Source of the DNA: Cyanobium sp. AMD-g
GTDB lineage: Bacteria > Cyanobacteriota > Cyanobacteriia > PCC-6307 > Cyanobiaceae
Assembly (NCBI RefSeq): GCF_024346395.1
Contig: NZ_JAGQCW010000001.1
Span: 930,001 to 994,000 of the forward strand
DNA length: 64,000 nt
Reading direction: 5' to 3'
Position numbers and translations under genes: made by a program. Under the pieces are notes generated by a model. It did no database searches, had not been told where the DNA came from, and worked only from the letters and a program-made list of their open reading frames with translations. Below are positions 1 to 8,929 of the stretch, piece by piece (positions within the stretch are counted from its first letter, which is position 1; the number at the start of each line of letters is the position of its first letter).

Positions 1-1
1 C

Positions 2-1186
2 CTGCTGGCCGCCACCCTCGGGGCCATGTTCCTGTGCGGCTCCACCGACCTGGTGAGCATCTTCATTTCCCTGGAAACCCTCTCGGTCGCCAGCTATCTG
101 CTGGCGGGGTACATGAAACGGGATGCGCGCAGCTCCGAGGCGGCTCTGAAATATCTGCTGGTGGGATCGGCCGCCGCCGCGGTGTTCCTCTACGGCGCCT
201 CCCTGCTTTACGGCCTCAGCGGCGGTGCCACCAGCCTGGCCACGATCGGCCTGGCCCTGCAGACCAGCGCCTCGCCGATCACGGCCCTGGCCCTGGTGTT
301 CGTGCTGGCCACGGTGGCGTTCAAGATCGCGGCGGTTCCTTTTCACCAGTGGACCCCCGACGTCTATGAGGGTTCCCCCACGCCGGTGGTCGCTTTTCTG
401 TCGGTGGGCTCCAAGGCCGCCGGTTTCGCCCTGGCGGTGCGGCTGCTGGTGGGCTGTTTCGAGAGCTTCGATGCCCAGTGGAAGTTCCTGTTCACCGTGC
501 TGGCGGTGCTGAGCATGGTGCTGGGCAACGTGGTGGCCCTGGCCCAGACTTCAATGAAGCGGATGCTGGCCTACAGCTCCATCGGTCAGGCCGGCTTCGT
601 GATGATCGGCCTGGTGTGCGGCACCGAGGACGGCTTCTCGGCAATGGTGCTCTACATGGCGGCCTATCTGTTCATGAACCTGGGCGCCTTCGCCTGCATC
701 ATCCTGTTCTCTCTGCGCACCGGCAGCGACCGCATCGCTGACTACGCCGGCCTTTACCAGAAGGATCCCCTGATCACCCTGGGGCTGAGTCTGTGCCTGC
801 TCTCCCTCGGTGGCATCCCGCCGATGCTGGGCTTCTTCGGCAAGATCTACCTCTTCTTCGCCGGCTGGGCCGACCATCAATACCTGCTGGTGGTGGTAGG
901 TCTGGTCACCTCCGTGGTGTCGATCTACTACTACATCTCTGTGATCAAGATGATGGTGGTCAAAGAACCCCAGGAGGCCTCCGATGTGGTCAAGGCCTAC
1001 CCCGCCATCACCTGGAATCTGGCGGGCATGCAGCCCCTGCGGGCCGCCCTGGTGGGCTGCGTGGTGATCACCGCCGTAGGCGGCGTCCTCTCCAGTCCCC
1101 TGTTCGACTGGGCCAGCTCCACCGTGGCCGGCACCCCGATCCTGCAGCAGGCCATCGCCGCCGCGGCCATCGCTCCACTGGGCTGA
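2..1186 (+). CDS. ndhB: NAD(P)H-quinone oxidoreductase subunit 2 (NdhB), 5' end missing
   Basis: Proton-pumping membrane subunit of the photosynthetic complex I (NDH-1) of thylakoids, used in cyclic electron flow, respiration and CO2 uptake. The reading frame is open from the first bases of the window, so only about the last 395 residues are present; full NdhB proteins are around 500-520 residues. What is visible is a chain of hydrophobic helices typical of Nqo14/NuoN antiporter-like subunits, with the conserved segment around [20 protein letters not shown] (lysine and histidine of the proton channel) at about 305-375 nt. It ends 18 nt before the ABC ATPase start, but nothing ties the two functionally. 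Identification is firm; the true start lies outside the window. Confidence 0.96.
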   Translation: MLAATLGAMFLCGSTDLVSIFISLETLSVASYLLAGYMKRDARSSEAALKYLLVGSAAAAVFLYGASLLYGLSGGATSLATIGLALQTSASPITALALVFVLATVAFKIAAVPFHQWTPDVYEGSPTPVVAFLSVGSKAAGFALAVRLLVGCFESFDAQWKFLFTVLAVLSMVLGNVVALAQTSMKRMLAYSSIGQAGFVMIGLVCGTEDGFSAMVLYMAAYLFMNLGAFACIILFSLRTGSDRIADYAGLYQKDPLITLGLSLCLLSLGGIPPMLGFFGKIYLFFAGWADHQYLLVVVGLVTSVVSIYYYISVIKMMVVKEPQEASDVVKAYPAITWNLAGMQPLRAALVGCVVITAVGGVLSSPLFDWASSTVAGTPILQQAIAAAAIAPLG

Positions 1187-1204
1187 GTCCCTAGCCTGGT
1201 GGCC

Positions 1205-1888
1205 ATGGATCTCCCCAACCCACCGGTGGCCGAACTGGTCCGCGTCTCCAAGGTCTACGGCACTGGTGACACCGAGGTCCGGGCCCTCGACGACCTCTCC
1301 CTGACCGTGCAGCAGGGCGACTACCTGGCAGTGATGGGGGCCAGCGGCTCCGGCAAGAGCACGGCGATGAACATCCTCGGCTGCCTCGACCGGCCCACCT
1401 CCGGCAGCTACCGACTGAACGGCACTGATGTGGAAAGCCTCGATGACGACGCGCTGGCCGACCTGCGCAACCAGCAGCTGGGATTTGTGTTCCAGCAGTT
1501 CCATCTGCTGCCCCAGCTGAGTGCCATCGACAACGTGATGTTGCCGATGATCTATGCCCGCGTCCCCAAGGAGGAGCGACGCCGGCGGGCCCTGGCCGCC
1601 CTGGATCGGGTGGGCCTCTCCCACCGGCTGGAGAACAAGCCCAACCAGCTCTCCGGCGGCCAGCAGCAGCGGGTGGCCCTGGCCCGGGCGATCATCAACG
1701 ACCCGGCCATGCTCCTGGCCGATGAGCCCACCGGCGCCCTTGATTCCCACACCACGGAGGAGGTGCTCAGCCTCTTCGGTGATCTCAATGCCCAGGGCAT
1801 CACGATCCTGCTGGTGACGCACGAAAGCGAGGTGGGCGCCAGGGCCGACCGGGTGGTGCACTTCCGCGACGGCCGCATCAGCGGCTGA
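1205..1888 (+). CDS. ABC transporter ATP-binding protein, MacB/LolD/DevA type
   Basis: ATPase subunit that powers a MacB/LolD-like exporter, a class acting on lipids, lipoproteins or peptides at the cell envelope. Counting from the upstream GTG at 1199 (229 residues), Walker A is GASGSGKST at about 47-55, followed by the signature LSGGQQQR, Walker B LLADEPTGALD and the switch histidine in VTHE. The length is that of a stand-alone ATPase domain. I place the start at ATG 1205; GTG 1199 is the in-frame alternative. No permease gene lies beside it, so the partner must be encoded elsewhere and the substrate is unknown. Cyanobacterial DevA, a glycolipid exporter ATPase, belongs to the same subfamily. 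Confidence 0.9.
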   Translation: MDLPNPPVAELVRVSKVYGTGDTEVRALDDLSLTVQQGDYLAVMGASGSGKSTAMNILGCLDRPTSGSYRLNGTDVESLDDDALADLRNQQLGFVFQQFHLLPQLSAIDNVMLPMIYARVPKEERRRRALAALDRVGLSHRLENKPNQLSGGQQQRVALARAIINDPAMLLADEPTGALDSHTTEEVLSLFGDLNAQGITILLVTHESEVGARADRVVHFRDGRISG

Positions 1889-1926
1889 GCACGCCCCTCA
1901 ACGCAACGGCGGCGGCAGGCCAGGAC

Positions 1927-3189
1927 TCAGCCGCGTGAAGGGCGTCCCGCCGGCAGGGGCAGCGTTTCACCGGGCAGAGGCAGGGGCGAGCGGGGCCGTT
2001 CCAGGGTGGCGATGAGCTGGCCCATCAGCAGGGCCACCGCGTCGGTGGTGCCACGGCCGTCCGGGCCGGCCAGGCCGGCGAGCAGGCTGCCGCCGGGGTC
2101 GAGATCGCCCGGGTCGGTGGCGACCCAGCCGCCATCCTGGGGCAGGCGCAGCTCGAAATGCAGGTGGGGACCGGTGCTCAGGCCCGTACTGCCCACCCGA
2201 CCGATCACCTCACCCTGGCGCACCATCTCGCCGTCCTTGACGTAGAGCTCGGACAGGTGGCCGTACAGGGTGCGGCGACGGGGGCGGTCATGCTCGATCT
2301 CCACCGCCAGGCCGTAGCCGCCGGCCAGACCGCTGCTGACGACGCGACCGGAGAGGGCCGCCACCACCGGGGTGCCCTCGGGGGCCGCCAGATCGCGTCC
2401 CGCGTGCATCAACCAGCTGCCGATCACCGGATGCAGGCGCCAGCCAAAGCCGCTGGTGGTGACCGCTGAGCCGATCAGGGGGAAGAGCAGCCGCTGGTTG
2501 CCGTTGCCGCCGATCGGAGCAGGCCGGGGCGTGACCCGGAACACGTCGGTGAGCCGGAAGCTGCCACCGGCGCCGGTGAGCAGGGCGCTGACGGGGACGG
2601 TGATCGGCGGCAGGGGGGAGGCGTCGAGGCCGAAACCGCCGAAGCCGATGCCGCTGCCCCCGGCCGCCAGGTCCGCTTCTCCCAGTCCGTCGGAGAGACC
2701 ATCCTTGCGGCCACGGCCGATGATGATCACGCCGCTGTTGCATTCCTGGACCGAGAGCGCCCCGGCACGGCAAGCCTTGCTGCGGGTGGCCGCCTCCTGG
2801 GGCGAGAGCAGGGAGCCGCGCACCCGCACCCGCTCGCCAGGGGTCACCACCCCTTCGCGAACCAGGGCATCGAGGGAGGCATCGAAGCGGCGGACCGGCT
2901 CGGGGCGGCGCTCCGCCGTGCCGGGACGGATGGTGGCAGGAGGAGCCTCACCGCCGACCGGCGGTGGCGGCGCCAGGGGTTGGACGGGGGCCTGGAACTC
3001 GGGGCGGGTGACCGGCGCGGCGATCCTCACCGAAGGGCGCAGGACCGGGGCCGGGTCTGGTGCCTGGGGTGGCGGGGCCGGCGCTTCGGGGCCAGGAACG
3101 GCCTGGGCCAGCACCAGGGGCATGGCCAGCCAGGAGACCGTGGCGCCGCCCGTGAGGGCCGTCAGGGCGGTGAGGGGCTTGGGGGCCAT
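1927..3189 (-). CDS. Secreted M23-family peptidoglycan endopeptidase
   Basis: Predicted zinc metallopeptidase of the LytM/M23 family that would cleave peptide cross-links of the cell wall in the periplasm. The 420-residue protein starts with a hydrophobic segment ending near AQA (signal peptide, residues about 10-30), followed by a long proline/alanine-rich linker (about 30-110) and a low-complexity middle. The catalytic domain is in the last 180 residues: HAGRD supplies the first zinc ligands (H and D) and HLHFE the last histidines, with the usual TLYGHLS strand between. All expected ligands are present, so it is probably active rather than a regulatory dLytM. Downstream of the biotin ligase on the same strand, 36 nt away. 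Confidence 0.9.
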   Translation of the reverse strand: MAPKPLTALTALTGGATVSWLAMPLVLAQAVPGPEAPAPPPQAPDPAPVLRPSVRIAAPVTRPEFQAPVQPLAPPPPVGGEAPPATIRPGTAERRPEPVRRFDASLDALVREGVVTPGERVRVRGSLLSPQEAATRSKACRAGALSVQECNSGVIIIGRGRKDGLSDGLGEADLAAGGSGIGFGGFGLDASPLPPITVPVSALLTGAGGSFRLTDVFRVTPRPAPIGGNGNQRLLFPLIGSAVTTSGFGWRLHPVIGSWLMHAGRDLAAPEGTPVVAALSGRVVSSGLAGGYGLAVEIEHDRPRRRTLYGHLSELYVKDGEMVRQGEVIGRVGSTGLSTGPHLHFELRLPQDGGWVATDPGDLDPGGSLLAGLAGPDGRGTTDAVALLMGQLIATLERPRSPLPLPGETLPLPAGRPSRG

Positions 3190-3225
3190 GTCAGGGAAAG
3201 GCGAAACACACTGTAAGGGGGGCGC

Positions 3226-4026
3226 TCATCCGGCGCCGAAACAGCGGTGCAGCACCCGCTCCCAGGGGCCGTGAACCAACCGCAGACCGCCATCGCTCGC
3301 CAGCCCGGCCGGGAGCCAGTCGTCGCCGTCGAGGCGGATGGGACCTGCGGGCAGCAGCAGGCGCCGCTCGGCCTGCCGGCGCACCTCCTCGGGCCGCCCG
3401 GCCCAGGCCATGGCCCACTCCAGGGCCGCCAGCACCTCCCCGCACCAGAGCAACGGATCGGCACGCCCTGGGCCCAGCACCGTTGCCACGGCCACCGCAC
3501 CCACAGGCACCCGGTTGGCGGCATTGAGGCCCACCCCCACACGGGCCCAGCGGCAGGCGCCCCCCCGCAGGCGAAGCCGGGGCAGCAGACCCGCCAGCTT
3601 CAGCGGTGCGCCGCCATTGTCGGCAGCAGTGGCAGGGACCAGCAGCAGATCATTGGGCCACTTGAGCCGCACCGCCAGCCCCCGGGCCTCCAGCCGCAGG
3701 CACAGCCCCACCGCCACCGCCAGGCCAGGAGCGGCAGCCAGATCGGCAGCGGCGGGCCAGGGCAGGGCCGCACTCAGCCAGACCCCCCCGCTCGGCGAGC
3801 ACCAGGGGCGGCCCTGCTGGCCGCGGCCGAAGCGCTGGCGGCCGGCGATCACGGCCCGGGGGGTCCGCAGCGGCCCGGTGCCGGCAAGATGCGGATCAAC
3901 GGCCAGCCAGCGATCGAGCTCCGTCTCGGTGCTGGCGCACACCGGCAGGGCCCGCAGCCGCCAGACAAACGCAGACGCAGGGGCGTCCGGCAGCGCCCGC
4001 CGCTGGGCCCCGATCGCGCCGATCAA
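3226..4026 (-). CDS. birA: Biotin--[acetyl-CoA-carboxylase] ligase
   Basis: Transfers biotin, through biotinyl-AMP, to the carrier protein of acetyl-CoA carboxylase. The 266-residue protein is catalytic domain only, with no N-terminal DNA-binding helix-turn-helix, so unlike E. coli BirA it should not act as a repressor. The adenylate-binding loop is present in the variant form GRGQQGR (consensus GRGRxGR), followed by WCSPSGGVWLSAALP and the conserved KWPNDLL lysine segment. The start is a TTG (4026-4024) overlapping the TGA of the upstream aminotransferase gene as TTGA, which suggests translational coupling. A short divergent C-terminal half is normal for this enzyme group. Confidence 0.9.
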   Translation of the reverse strand: MIGAIGAQRRALPDAPASAFVWRLRALPVCASTETELDRWLAVDPHLAGTGPLRTPRAVIAGRQRFGRGQQGRPWCSPSGGVWLSAALPWPAAADLAAAPGLAVAVGLCLRLEARGLAVRLKWPNDLLLVPATAADNGGAPLKLAGLLPRLRLRGGACRWARVGVGLNAANRVPVGAVAVATVLGPGRADPLLWCGEVLAALEWAMAWAGRPEEVRRQAERRLLLPAGPIRLDGDDWLPAGLASDGGLRLVHGPWERVLHRCFGAG

Positions 4027-5234
4027 AACCGCCGCAGCCAGTCGCCGATGCGGGCCGCCCCAGCCTCCAGGTCTGCGGCCGGGTGCACCAGGGCCAGCCG
4101 CTGCCAGCCCTCACCGCCGGGGCCGAAGCCGTTGCCGGGGGTGAGGCAGACGCCCGTTCCCTCCAGCAGGGCGGCGCAGAAACGCTCCGAATCCAGACCC
4201 CGGGCCCGCGCCACTTCCGGGATCTGCAGCCAGAGATAAAGGGCCATCGAGGGCAGCCGCACCGGCCAGCCCTGGGCCTCGAGGGCGGCGGCCATGCGGT
4301 CGCGGCGCTCCCGGTAGACGCCGCGCAACTGCTCGGGCCAGTGGGGGGCCTGCTCCAGGGCGGCAATGGCTCCAGCCTGAAGCGCCAGGGACTGGTTGAA
4401 GTCCACCACCCCCTTGAGCTGGCGCAGGGCGGTGATCAGCTCCTCGGCACCGATGGCGAAGGCGAGCCGGTAGCCACCCAGGCACCAGCTCTTGGAGAAG
4501 GAGAAGAACTCGATGCCGCAACGCCGCCAGGCGGGGTGGCGCAGCAGGGCCGGGGCCTCCCCCTCCAGGGCCAGGTCGACGTAGGGGTTGTCGTGGGCGA
4601 GCACCACGTCGTGGCGCAGGGCCCGCTCCACCGCCGCATCCAGCCAGGCCTGCTCGCCCGTGGTGGCCGTGGGGTTGTGGGGGAAGCCCAGCACCATCAG
4701 CTTGAGGGCCTGCCACTGGCTGGGGGACAGCCGGTCAAAATCCGGCCGCCAGCCGGCCTCGGCCTCGAGGGGCAGCAGCACCGGTTCGGCGCTGGCCAGG
4801 TGCAGACCCCCCATGTGGGAGGGGTAGTAGGGATCAAGCAGCAGGGCCGGATCGCCGGGATTGAGCACGGCCAGCGGCAGGTGGGCCGTGCCCTCCTGGG
4901 AGCCCACCAGCAGCAGCACCTCCGTTTCCGGGTCCACCGCCACATCGAAACGGCGCTGCGCCCAGGCCGCCACCGCCTCGCGGAAGGGCAGGGTGGCGGC
5001 GTGGAGGCAGTAGGAGGCGCTCTCCGGCCTGACCAGGCCCGCGGCCATGGCCTCAAGGGCCACGGACGGGGGCTGCAGGTCAGTGGAGCCGAGGGAGAGA
5101 TCGAGCAGCGGCGGCAGGGGAGAACCGTCCGCGCCTTCGCCGGCGGCGGCATGGGCGCTGTAGGCGGCCTTGCGCTGGTCGTTGCGGGCGAAGACGCCGC
5201 TGCCGAGCCGCGACAGGCGCTCAGAGATGGGCAT
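4023..5234 (-). CDS. Class I/II PLP-dependent aminotransferase
   Basis: Fold-type I pyridoxal-phosphate aminotransferase of the group that includes LL-diaminopimelate and succinyl-diaminopimelate aminotransferases; the exact substrate cannot be read from the sequence. Seen are the cofactor-binding DPYYPSH segment, the FPHNPTA asparagine motif, the HDNPYVDL aspartate strand, the Schiff-base lysine in SFSKSW, and the C-terminal arginine region. I chose the ATG at 5234 (MPISERL); the open frame runs 21 codons further but that would lie wholly inside the thioredoxin gene. With this start the gene overlaps the thioredoxin stop by 14 nt and is followed by the biotin ligase in a TTGA overlap, so the three form one transcription unit. 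Confidence 0.85.
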   Translation of the reverse strand: MPISERLSRLGSGVFARNDQRKAAYSAHAAAGEGADGSPLPPLLDLSLGSTDLQPPSVALEAMAAGLVRPESASYCLHAATLPFREAVAAWAQRRFDVAVDPETEVLLLVGSQEGTAHLPLAVLNPGDPALLLDPYYPSHMGGLHLASAEPVLLPLEAEAGWRPDFDRLSPSQWQALKLMVLGFPHNPTATTGEQAWLDAAVERALRHDVVLAHDNPYVDLALEGEAPALLRHPAWRRCGIEFFSFSKSWCLGGYRLAFAIGAEELITALRQLKGVVDFNQSLALQAGAIAALEQAPHWPEQLRGVYRERRDRMAAALEAQGWPVRLPSMALYLWLQIPEVARARGLDSERFCAALLEGTGVCLTPGNGFGPGGEGWQRLALVHPAADLEAGAARIGDWLRRF

Positions 5235-5571
5235 CAAGGAACGCCTTGAGCTGGGACTGGGCCATGGCGCCCTCATGGCGGGCCACTTCGAGGCCATCGC
5301 GGAACAACACCAGCGTGGGCAGACCCTGCACCTTGAGGCTGTCGCGGCTGATCGGATTGGGATCGGCCTCCAGCTTGCCGACGGTGAGGGCGCCTCCGGG
5401 AACCTCGGCGTAGGCCGTGGCCGCCCAGGTCATCAGGGGGGCCATCAGGCGGCAGGGCCCGCACCAGGCCGCCCAGACGTCCACCAGTACCGGGCCCGGA
5501 GCCTCCAGAACCGAGGCCTGAAAGTTCGCATCGGTGAGGGCGAGGACGGGGGAGTCGACGTCGGCGGGCAC
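5221..5571 (-). CDS. Thioredoxin
   Basis: Small thiol-disulfide reductase of the thioredoxin fold, 116 residues, cytoplasmic (no signal sequence). The active site WCGPC is at residues 36-40, with the cis-proline loop GLPTL about 45 residues later, as expected for a functional thioredoxin. The protein starts at GTG (5571-5569). It belongs to the standard reductase class rather than the DsbA class. The 3' end overlaps the aminotransferase start. In photosynthetic cells such proteins are reduced by the ferredoxin-thioredoxin reductase, whose variable chain is encoded at 53426-53671, or by NADPH-dependent reductase; which thioredoxin isoform (m, x, y) this is was not settled. Confidence 0.92.
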   Translation of the reverse strand: MPADVDSPVLALTDANFQASVLEAPGPVLVDVWAAWCGPCRLMAPLMTWAATAYAEVPGGALTVGKLEADPNPISRDSLKVQGLPTLVLFRDGLEVARHEGAMAQSQLKAFLDAHL

Positions 5572-5606
5572 GGTATTCGGGACGGCTGTGGCCCGATTGT
5601 ATGAAT

Positions 5607-6380
5607 TCAGAGCTTGTCGATGGACTGGCGCAGTTCCTCCAGCTCGGCATTGACCTCGGCCACCTTGACCGGCTCCAGCTGGGGGGCCGGACCGCCCTCC
5701 ATCGGCAGGGAAATGGGGGTCTTGCCGCCTTCCAGCCGGTTCTTGAGGGCCGCCAGCTCCTCGTCGACGTTGCTGCCCTCCAGGGCGGCGAACTGGCTTT
5801 CCAGGTCGGCACCGGCCAGCTCGGCGGCGGCCTGGCTGCGGGCCTCCATGTTCAGCACCTTCTCCTCCATCTGGTCGAAGGCGGCCATCGAACTGTTGGT
5901 GTTCAGGCTGCCCACGGCGTTCTGGAGCTGCTCCTGGGCCTGGGCCGCCTGGGCGCGGGCCTTGAGCATGTCCTTCTTGGTCTTGGCCTCGGCGATCTTG
6001 CCCTCAAGGGCGGTGAGGCTGCGCTTGAGGGTGTCGACCTGGCCGGCCTGGCCGTTGAGCTGGGCGTTGAGGGCGGCGGCGGTGTCGGTGTAGGTCTTGC
6101 GGCGGGAGAGGGACTCACGGGCCAGATCCTCCTCACCCTTTTTGAGCGCCAGCTCGGCACGCTCGTACCAGGTGCGGCTCTGGGCCTCGGCCTGCTCGGC
6201 CTGGTTCTGCAGCCGTTTCTGGCTGGCAATGGCCGTGGCCACGGCCTGGCGCAGTTTCACCAGGTCGGCCTGCATGTCGGCCACGGACTGATCGAGGATC
6301 TTGGCCGGATCCTCCGCCTTGCTCACCAGGTCATTGAGGTTGGCGCGCAGCAGGCGGCTGAGCCGATCGAAGAAACCCAT
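5607..6380 (-). CDS. vipp1: PspA/IM30 family protein (Vipp1)
   Basis: Membrane-remodelling ESCRT-III-like protein needed for thylakoid maintenance and membrane stress tolerance. The start at ATG 6380 gives MGFFDRLSRLLRANLNDLVSKAEDP, the amphipathic membrane-binding helix 0 of this family, followed by about 200 residues of charged, alanine-rich coiled coil. The total is 257 residues, and the stretch after about residue 215, with prolines and an acidic helix, corresponds to the C-terminal extension that distinguishes Vipp1 from PspA. The longer open frame upstream (20 codons) does not look like protein. It lies head-to-head with the DciA-like gene and 35 nt upstream of thioredoxin. Confidence 0.93.
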   Translation of the reverse strand: MGFFDRLSRLLRANLNDLVSKAEDPAKILDQSVADMQADLVKLRQAVATAIASQKRLQNQAEQAEAQSRTWYERAELALKKGEEDLARESLSRRKTYTDTAAALNAQLNGQAGQVDTLKRSLTALEGKIAEAKTKKDMLKARAQAAQAQEQLQNAVGSLNTNSSMAAFDQMEEKVLNMEARSQAAAELAGADLESQFAALEGSNVDEELAALKNRLEGGKTPISLPMEGGPAPQLEPVKVAEVNAELEELRQSIDKL

Positions 6381-6475
6381 GGAAGCGGGGCTATTGCAGT
6401 GCCTGACAGTAGCCAGAACAAGCGGGCCAGTCCCGTCCACCGGCCAGCGGATTGCCGCACCCCTAGCGTGGGGTG

Positions 6476-7051
6476 ATGGAGCCCTCCCGTTCCCGCCAGC
6501 GCCGCCAAGCCGATGGCAGCGGCTCCCGTCGCAGGATCAGCGAAGCGGTGCAGACACGGCGGGTGGGCAACATCTCGCTGCTGATGCCGCCCCCCCGGCC
6601 GCCGGCCAGCGCCCTGGCGAGTTGTCTCGATCATCTCCAGCAGGACTGGCGCCGCGACGGCCACCTGGCGGGGCTGTGGCGTGAATGGCCCCGGATCGCC
6701 GGCCCCCAGCTGGCTCCCCATTGCCGTCCCCTGCAGCTGCAGGGGGGCCTGCTGACCGTGGGTGCGGCGCCGGGGCCGTGGCTGCAGGCGCTGCAGTACA
6801 ACCGCCACCAGTTGCTGGGTTCGCTGCGGGCGGCTGGCTTCGTGGTGCGGGATGTGCGGGTGCAGCAGCACCACCCCGGCGCCCCCAGCACGCCGGGTGG
6901 CCAGAGCGAAGCGGACGTCTGGGCCGTCCATCCCAGCCGCTGCGATGTTCACGGCATGGCGGACTGCCCGGCCTGCGGTCGGCCGGCCCCGGCCGGGGAG
7001 ATGGCCCGCTGGGGCCACTGCAGCTTCTGCCGCCGCGCTGACCTGACCTGA
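6476..7051 (+). CDS. DUF721 (DciA-like) protein with C-terminal zinc-ribbon-like Cys pairs
   Basis: The middle part (about residues 45-125; SCLDHLQQDWRRDGHLAGLW followed by the EWPRIAGPQLAPHCRPL segment) matches the DUF721 family, whose member DciA helps load the replicative helicase in bacteria lacking DnaC/DnaI. The C-terminal 45 residues add two Cys pairs, DCPACG and HCSFC, which look like a small zinc site. The first 35 residues are basic and probably disordered. Start is ATG 6476, with a GTG one codon earlier. A role in replication initiation is inference from the family. Transcribed divergently from vipp1. Confidence 0.75.
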   Translation: MEPSRSRQRRQADGSGSRRRISEAVQTRRVGNISLLMPPPRPPASALASCLDHLQQDWRRDGHLAGLWREWPRIAGPQLAPHCRPLQLQGGLLTVGAAPGPWLQALQYNRHQLLGSLRAAGFVVRDVRVQQHHPGAPSTPGGQSEADVWAVHPSRCDVHGMADCPACGRPAPAGEMARWGHCSFCRRADLT

Positions 7052-7070
7052 CGGCCTCAGCCGGGGCTGT

Positions 7071-7607
7071 TCAGGGGCCGCCAGCCGCAGGACGGTCGTC
7101 GAACAGGGCCCGCCAGGCCCGCTCCTGGACCGCCGCGGCCTCGGTGCCCTCCAGGGGGAACCCGGCCAGGAAATCCTTGTCGGCGGCTGGCTCGTAGGGC
7201 CCCTGCTTGATCTCCATCAGCACCGCATCGGCGCTCAGGGCCACCAGGGTGTGGATCACGCCTTCGGCCAGCTCAATCCCGAACAGGGGCCCGCCGGCGC
7301 TGATCCGCTCCCGGCCCAGCACCCGTCCGGCGCCATCGAGCAGCAGCAGCCCCACCTCCCCCTGGAGCACCAGGAAGCATTCGAAACCGGCACCGGGAGG
7401 CTCGCGACGGTGCCGGTGAGGCCGCACATAGGTGCCGATCTGCAGCACATTCAGGAAGCGCTGCACCCGATCGGCGGGGGCATGGAAGTTGTGGTTCAGG
7501 CGCCGGCGCGGCGAGCGGGCGGCGGCGGCGGCCACCGCAGCGAAGAGGTCCTGGTCGATGCGCTGGAGAGGGGACGGGGCGGCGGAGTCCATCGCAGGGG
7601 CGGCCAT
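7071..7607 (-). CDS. WbuC-family cupin
   Basis: Cupin-fold metalloprotein of the WbuC type, about 178 residues. WbuC members occur beside O-antigen/polysaccharide genes, but their reaction is not established. Visible landmarks are SPRRRLNHNFH near the N-terminus, the metal-binding PHRHREP motif, ECFLVLQGEVGLLLLD in the beta barrel, and HTLVAL near the second cupin motif. The ATG at 7607 is chosen over a TTG two codons upstream; a further ATG at 7592 is possible. No polysaccharide genes lie next to it. It converges with the DciA-like gene with 19 nt between the stops. Confidence 0.8.
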   Translation of the reverse strand: MAAPAMDSAAPSPLQRIDQDLFAAVAAAAARSPRRRLNHNFHAPADRVQRFLNVLQIGTYVRPHRHRREPPGAGFECFLVLQGEVGLLLLDGAGRVLGRERISAGGPLFGIELAEGVIHTLVALSADAVLMEIKQGPYEPAADKDFLAGFPLEGTEAAAVQERAWRALFDDRPAAGGP

Positions 7608-7653
7608 CGGCAATGCCCCATAGATTGATCGCCCTTAGGGCAAGGGCAACGCC

Positions 7654-8838
7654 ATGGGTGCAGGTCAGCGAAGGATCCGGCAGGCGGCGGCCCCCTTGGC
7701 GGTTGTGCTCGGCACCGGCCTGACCCTGCCGTCCCTGGCGGCAACGCCCAAGCCGGGCGCCCCGCAGGCGGCCCCGGTGGCCACCTATGGCATCGAGGCC
7801 GTGACCAGCTCGGGCATGGGGGCGTCGGCCATGGGCGGCGCCGACATCATGCGGATGATGATGGGCGGCCGCCCTTCGATGAGCAGCACCAGCCGCCAGC
7901 TGGAGCTGCAGTTGCAGGCGCCCGGCAAGGCGGCCAGCCCCACAGCCGAGCACCGCATCCCTCCCGCCATGGCGATGGGCACGGCACTGCCGTTGCTGAG
8001 CGGCAGCGACAGCCCTGGGCAGCCCGCTCAGTGGCAGGACAAGGACATCCCTGAGCCGAAGGGGCGGCTGTTGATCTACCGAGGCTGCGCCGAAAGCGCC
8101 GGCGCCGGCCAGCCGGAGATCATCACCCTCAACGGGCTGTTGCCGCAGCAGCGTCGCCAGGCCCTGGAAGGCCTCAGGCGCCTGGCCGCCAGCCCCGCCG
8201 CTGGCGGCGCGCCCCTCACCAGCGGCCGCTGGCCCTCCGGCAATGAACCGCCGGCGGTGCCGCTGCAGGCCTCGCTGGTGGGCAGCCATGTGGTGGCGAG
8301 CAACTACGCGCCGGAGATCCGTTTCCAGGTGGAGAGCAGCCACGACTTCCTGGCCCCGGTGACGCTGACCACCGCCACAGCCGGCGGCGCCCAGCGACTG
8401 GCCTGGCAGCCCATCCCCACCGCCCTGGGCTACCAGGCCATGGCCACCGGCATGGGCCGCCAGGAGGGCGACATCGTCATGTGGACCTCCAGCGAGGCGC
8501 CCTGGGCCAACAGCTCGGTGCCGGGCGAACTGCGGGCCCCGGCAGCGGCCCGGCTGGTGCAACGCGGCGTGCTGCTGGCGCCTGAGCGCACCACCTGCTC
8601 CGTCAGCGCCCAGGCCATGGCAGCGATGCGGATGGCGATGCTCACCTTCACCGCCTACGGCGACACCCTGCTGCTGAACAGCGCCAAGGGCGCCCCCTCC
8701 TGGCGGCTCAGTCTGGAGCGGCGCTCCACCGCCATGCGTCCCATCGGGGAGGGTCTCGAGGGCCTCGATCCGGGAGCGGGTGCGGGGAAGGAGGAGCCCA
8801 AGAAACAGGGGGGCTTCAATCTGTTCAAGCTGTTCTGA
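7654..8838 (+). CDS. Exported protein of unknown function
   Basis: No family recognised with confidence. The 394-residue product has an N-terminal signal-peptide-like stretch (APLAVVLGTGLTLPSLAA, about residues 13-30) and is therefore probably periplasmic or surface-exposed. The mature part is rich in Gly, Ala, Met and Ser (for example GADIMRMMMGGRPSM near residue 65), shows repeated beta-strand-like segments in the middle (VVASNYAPEIRFQVESS), and ends in an unusual basic-aromatic tail, KKQGGFNLFKLF. The phrase STSRQLELQLQAPG near residue 75 resembles proteins I associate with alphaproteobacteria, so horizontal transfer is possible but not shown. Neighbours give no functional clue. Confidence 0.6.
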   Translation: MGAGQRRIRQAAAPLAVVLGTGLTLPSLAATPKPGAPQAAPVATYGIEAVTSSGMGASAMGGADIMRMMMGGRPSMSSTSRQLELQLQAPGKAASPTAEHRIPPAMAMGTALPLLSGSDSPGQPAQWQDKDIPEPKGRLLIYRGCAESAGAGQPEIITLNGLLPQQRRQALEGLRRLAASPAAGGAPLTSGRWPSGNEPPAVPLQASLVGSHVVASNYAPEIRFQVESSHDFLAPVTLTTATAGGAQRLAWQPIPTALGYQAMATGMGRQEGDIVMWTSSEAPWANSSVPGELRAPAAARLVQRGVLLAPERTTCSVSAQAMAAMRMAMLTFTAYGDTLLLNSAKGAPSWRLSLERRSTAMRPIGEGLEGLDPGAGAGKEEPKKQGGFNLFKLF

Positions 8839-8929
8839 AGGGGCGTCACGGCGGCTTTCGCTGAGGTCTCCCGTGCCGCAGCCGACCATCCAGCCCAGGC
8901 CGTGGCAAGACGTTGCCCCATTGACAGAT

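Noticed and set aside
551-1861. Long reverse open frame opposite ndhB and the ABC ATPase
   Set aside because: High GC leaves long stop-free antisense frames; the product is His/Gln/Gly-rich with no domain, and the forward genes are certain.
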